Of a stretch of 7,395 nt of DNA, positions 6,907-7,395 are shown one piece after another (within the stretch, counting starts at the first letter, position 1; every line of letters begins with the position of its first letter). A model generated the notes under the pieces. That model searched no databases and had not been told where the DNA came from. It saw only the letters and a list, made by a program, of their open reading frames with translations. Position numbers and translations under genes: made by a program. This DNA is from Pseudomonadota bacterium (GTDB lineage: Bacteria; Pseudomonadota; Gammaproteobacteria; Xanthomonadales; Rhodanobacteraceae), in assembly GCA_021783385.1 (NCBI GenBank), contig JAJXTX010000127.1, forward strand, positions 1 to 7,395, read 5' to 3'.

Positions 6907-6935
6907 CCGGCGGGGCCTGCGGCAGAAACCGCCGG
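6907..6935 (-). promoter_or_regulatory. Intercistronic hairpin touching the ribosome site of the barrel gene
   Basis: On the minus strand CCGGCGG (6935-6929) is followed after a 15-nt loop by CCGCCGG (6913-6907), a perfect 7-bp GC stem. The last two bases of the 3' arm are the first two bases of the GGAGG ribosome site (6908-6904) of the barrel gene. The stem could lower translation of that gene or protect the upstream permease end of the message. It lacks a T-tract and is not an intrinsic terminator. Confidence 0.35.
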
Positions 6936-6957
6936 CCATGGGATTGAAATTCGCGGA

Positions 6958-7395
6958 TCAGGCGCCGGCTTCGCTCGCCGGTCTGGGGGTGGGTGGCGGT
7001 TTGGCCGCCCGGTCGATCAGGCGCATGCCGACAGCCAGCAGCGCCACCACGGCCAGATAGAACACCAGCATGATGCCGGACGGGTTGGCGTCGTAGCCGA
7101 TCAGGATGTGCAGCGTCTGCCCGAGCAGCGAGCCATTCGACAGCACCCGGGAGCTGTCCCACAACTGACCATGCAGCGCCGGCAGCAGATCGGCTTGCAC
7201 CAGATAGCGGGCCGCGGCTGCTGCCAGCCCAGCCGCCAACAGAACCAGCAAGGCGTTGGTCGCCGTGAAGAAATGCCGCAGCGGAATCCGCAACAGGCCG
7301 AAGTACAAGGCAAACCCCACTGCGACACCACCGCTCACACCCAGCGCCAGCCCCATGGCCACTCCCTGCGCGCCACCGGCAAGCATGCCGTAGAG
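6958..7395 (-). CDS. FTR1-family iron permease, C-terminal part (N-terminus beyond right edge)
   Basis: The frame is open from the right edge (L-Y-G-M...) to the TGA at 6958, giving 145 visible residues. The true start lies outside; the Met at 7386 is internal. The visible part matches the C-terminal half of FTR1/EfeU permeases, inner-membrane carriers that bring in iron, usually as Fe3+ supplied by a partner oxidase or periplasmic iron protein. Recognisable blocks are a Gly/Ala-rich membrane helix followed by LLRIPLRHFFTATNALLVLLAAGLAA, then LWDSSRVLSNGSLLGQTLHILIGYDANPSG, then the final helix MLVFYLAVVALLAVGMRLI. A short Pro-rich cytoplasmic-type tail (AAKPPPTPRPASEAGA) closes it. The iron-binding REXXE motifs expected in earlier helices are outside the window and cannot be checked. 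Downstream on the same strand comes the probable outer-membrane barrel gene. The family call is secure; iron specificity over other metals is inferred from the family. Confidence 0.88.
   Translation of the reverse strand, partial: LYGMLAGGAQGVAMGLALGVSGGVAVGFALYFGLLRIPLRHFFTATNALLVLLAAGLAAAAARYLVQADLLPALHGQLWDSSRVLSNGSLLGQTLHILIGYDANPSGIMLVFYLAVVALLAVGMRLIDRAAKPPPTPRPASEAGA

Noticed and set aside
6248..7162. 304-codon minus-strand open frame spanning the permease and barrel genes in another frame
   Set aside because: It would overlap two genes that both show convincing protein features, and its own product is Arg/Gly-rich without motifs.

Overview
This window looks like an ordinary chromosomal segment of a GC-rich gammaproteobacterium. 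The gene types (a lipoprotein-type subtilase autotransporter, an Ala-rich small lipoprotein, a methylcrotonyl-CoA carboxylase beta subunit ending in FGVFRM, an FTR1 permease) and the strong GC bias at third codon positions fit the Xanthomonadaceae/Rhodanobacteraceae group. That placement is inference: there is no rRNA or other marker gene in the window. I see no insertion sequence, CRISPR array, tRNA, integrase or phage gene.

Layout. Positions 1-2346 (minus strand) hold most of a cell-surface subtilisin-like serine protease autotransporter with a lipoprotein signal. Its C-terminal barrel runs off the left edge. A 223-bp divergent intergenic region follows. Three plus-strand genes come next: an acetyl-CoA C-acetyltransferase (thiolase, 2570-3754), a 139-residue Ala-rich lipoprotein (3917-4336) closed by a strong intrinsic terminator, and the carboxyltransferase (beta) subunit of methylcrotonyl-CoA carboxylase (4487-6094), which has its own promoter-like sequence and a 15-bp palindrome in its leader. 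On the right, converging with it, is a minus-strand pair: the C-terminal part of an FTR1-type iron permease (entering from the right edge, stop at 6958) and, 63 bp downstream of it, a secreted, probable outer-membrane beta-barrel protein (6133-6894).

How the genes relate. The thiolase and the carboxylase subunit are both enzymes of acyl-CoA catabolism. Leucine breakdown runs through 3-methylcrotonyl-CoA carboxylation to acetoacetate and then acetyl-CoA, so the two could serve one pathway, but they appear to be separate transcription units. The FTR1-outer membrane protein pair looks like the end of an iron-uptake operon whose start lies outside the window. The autotransporter and the two small envelope proteins act at the cell surface. 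Nothing here amounts to a clearly new system. The points most worth a second look are the lipidated protease, the unusual Ala-rich lipoprotein, the iron permease-barrel pairing and the palindromes in the leaders.
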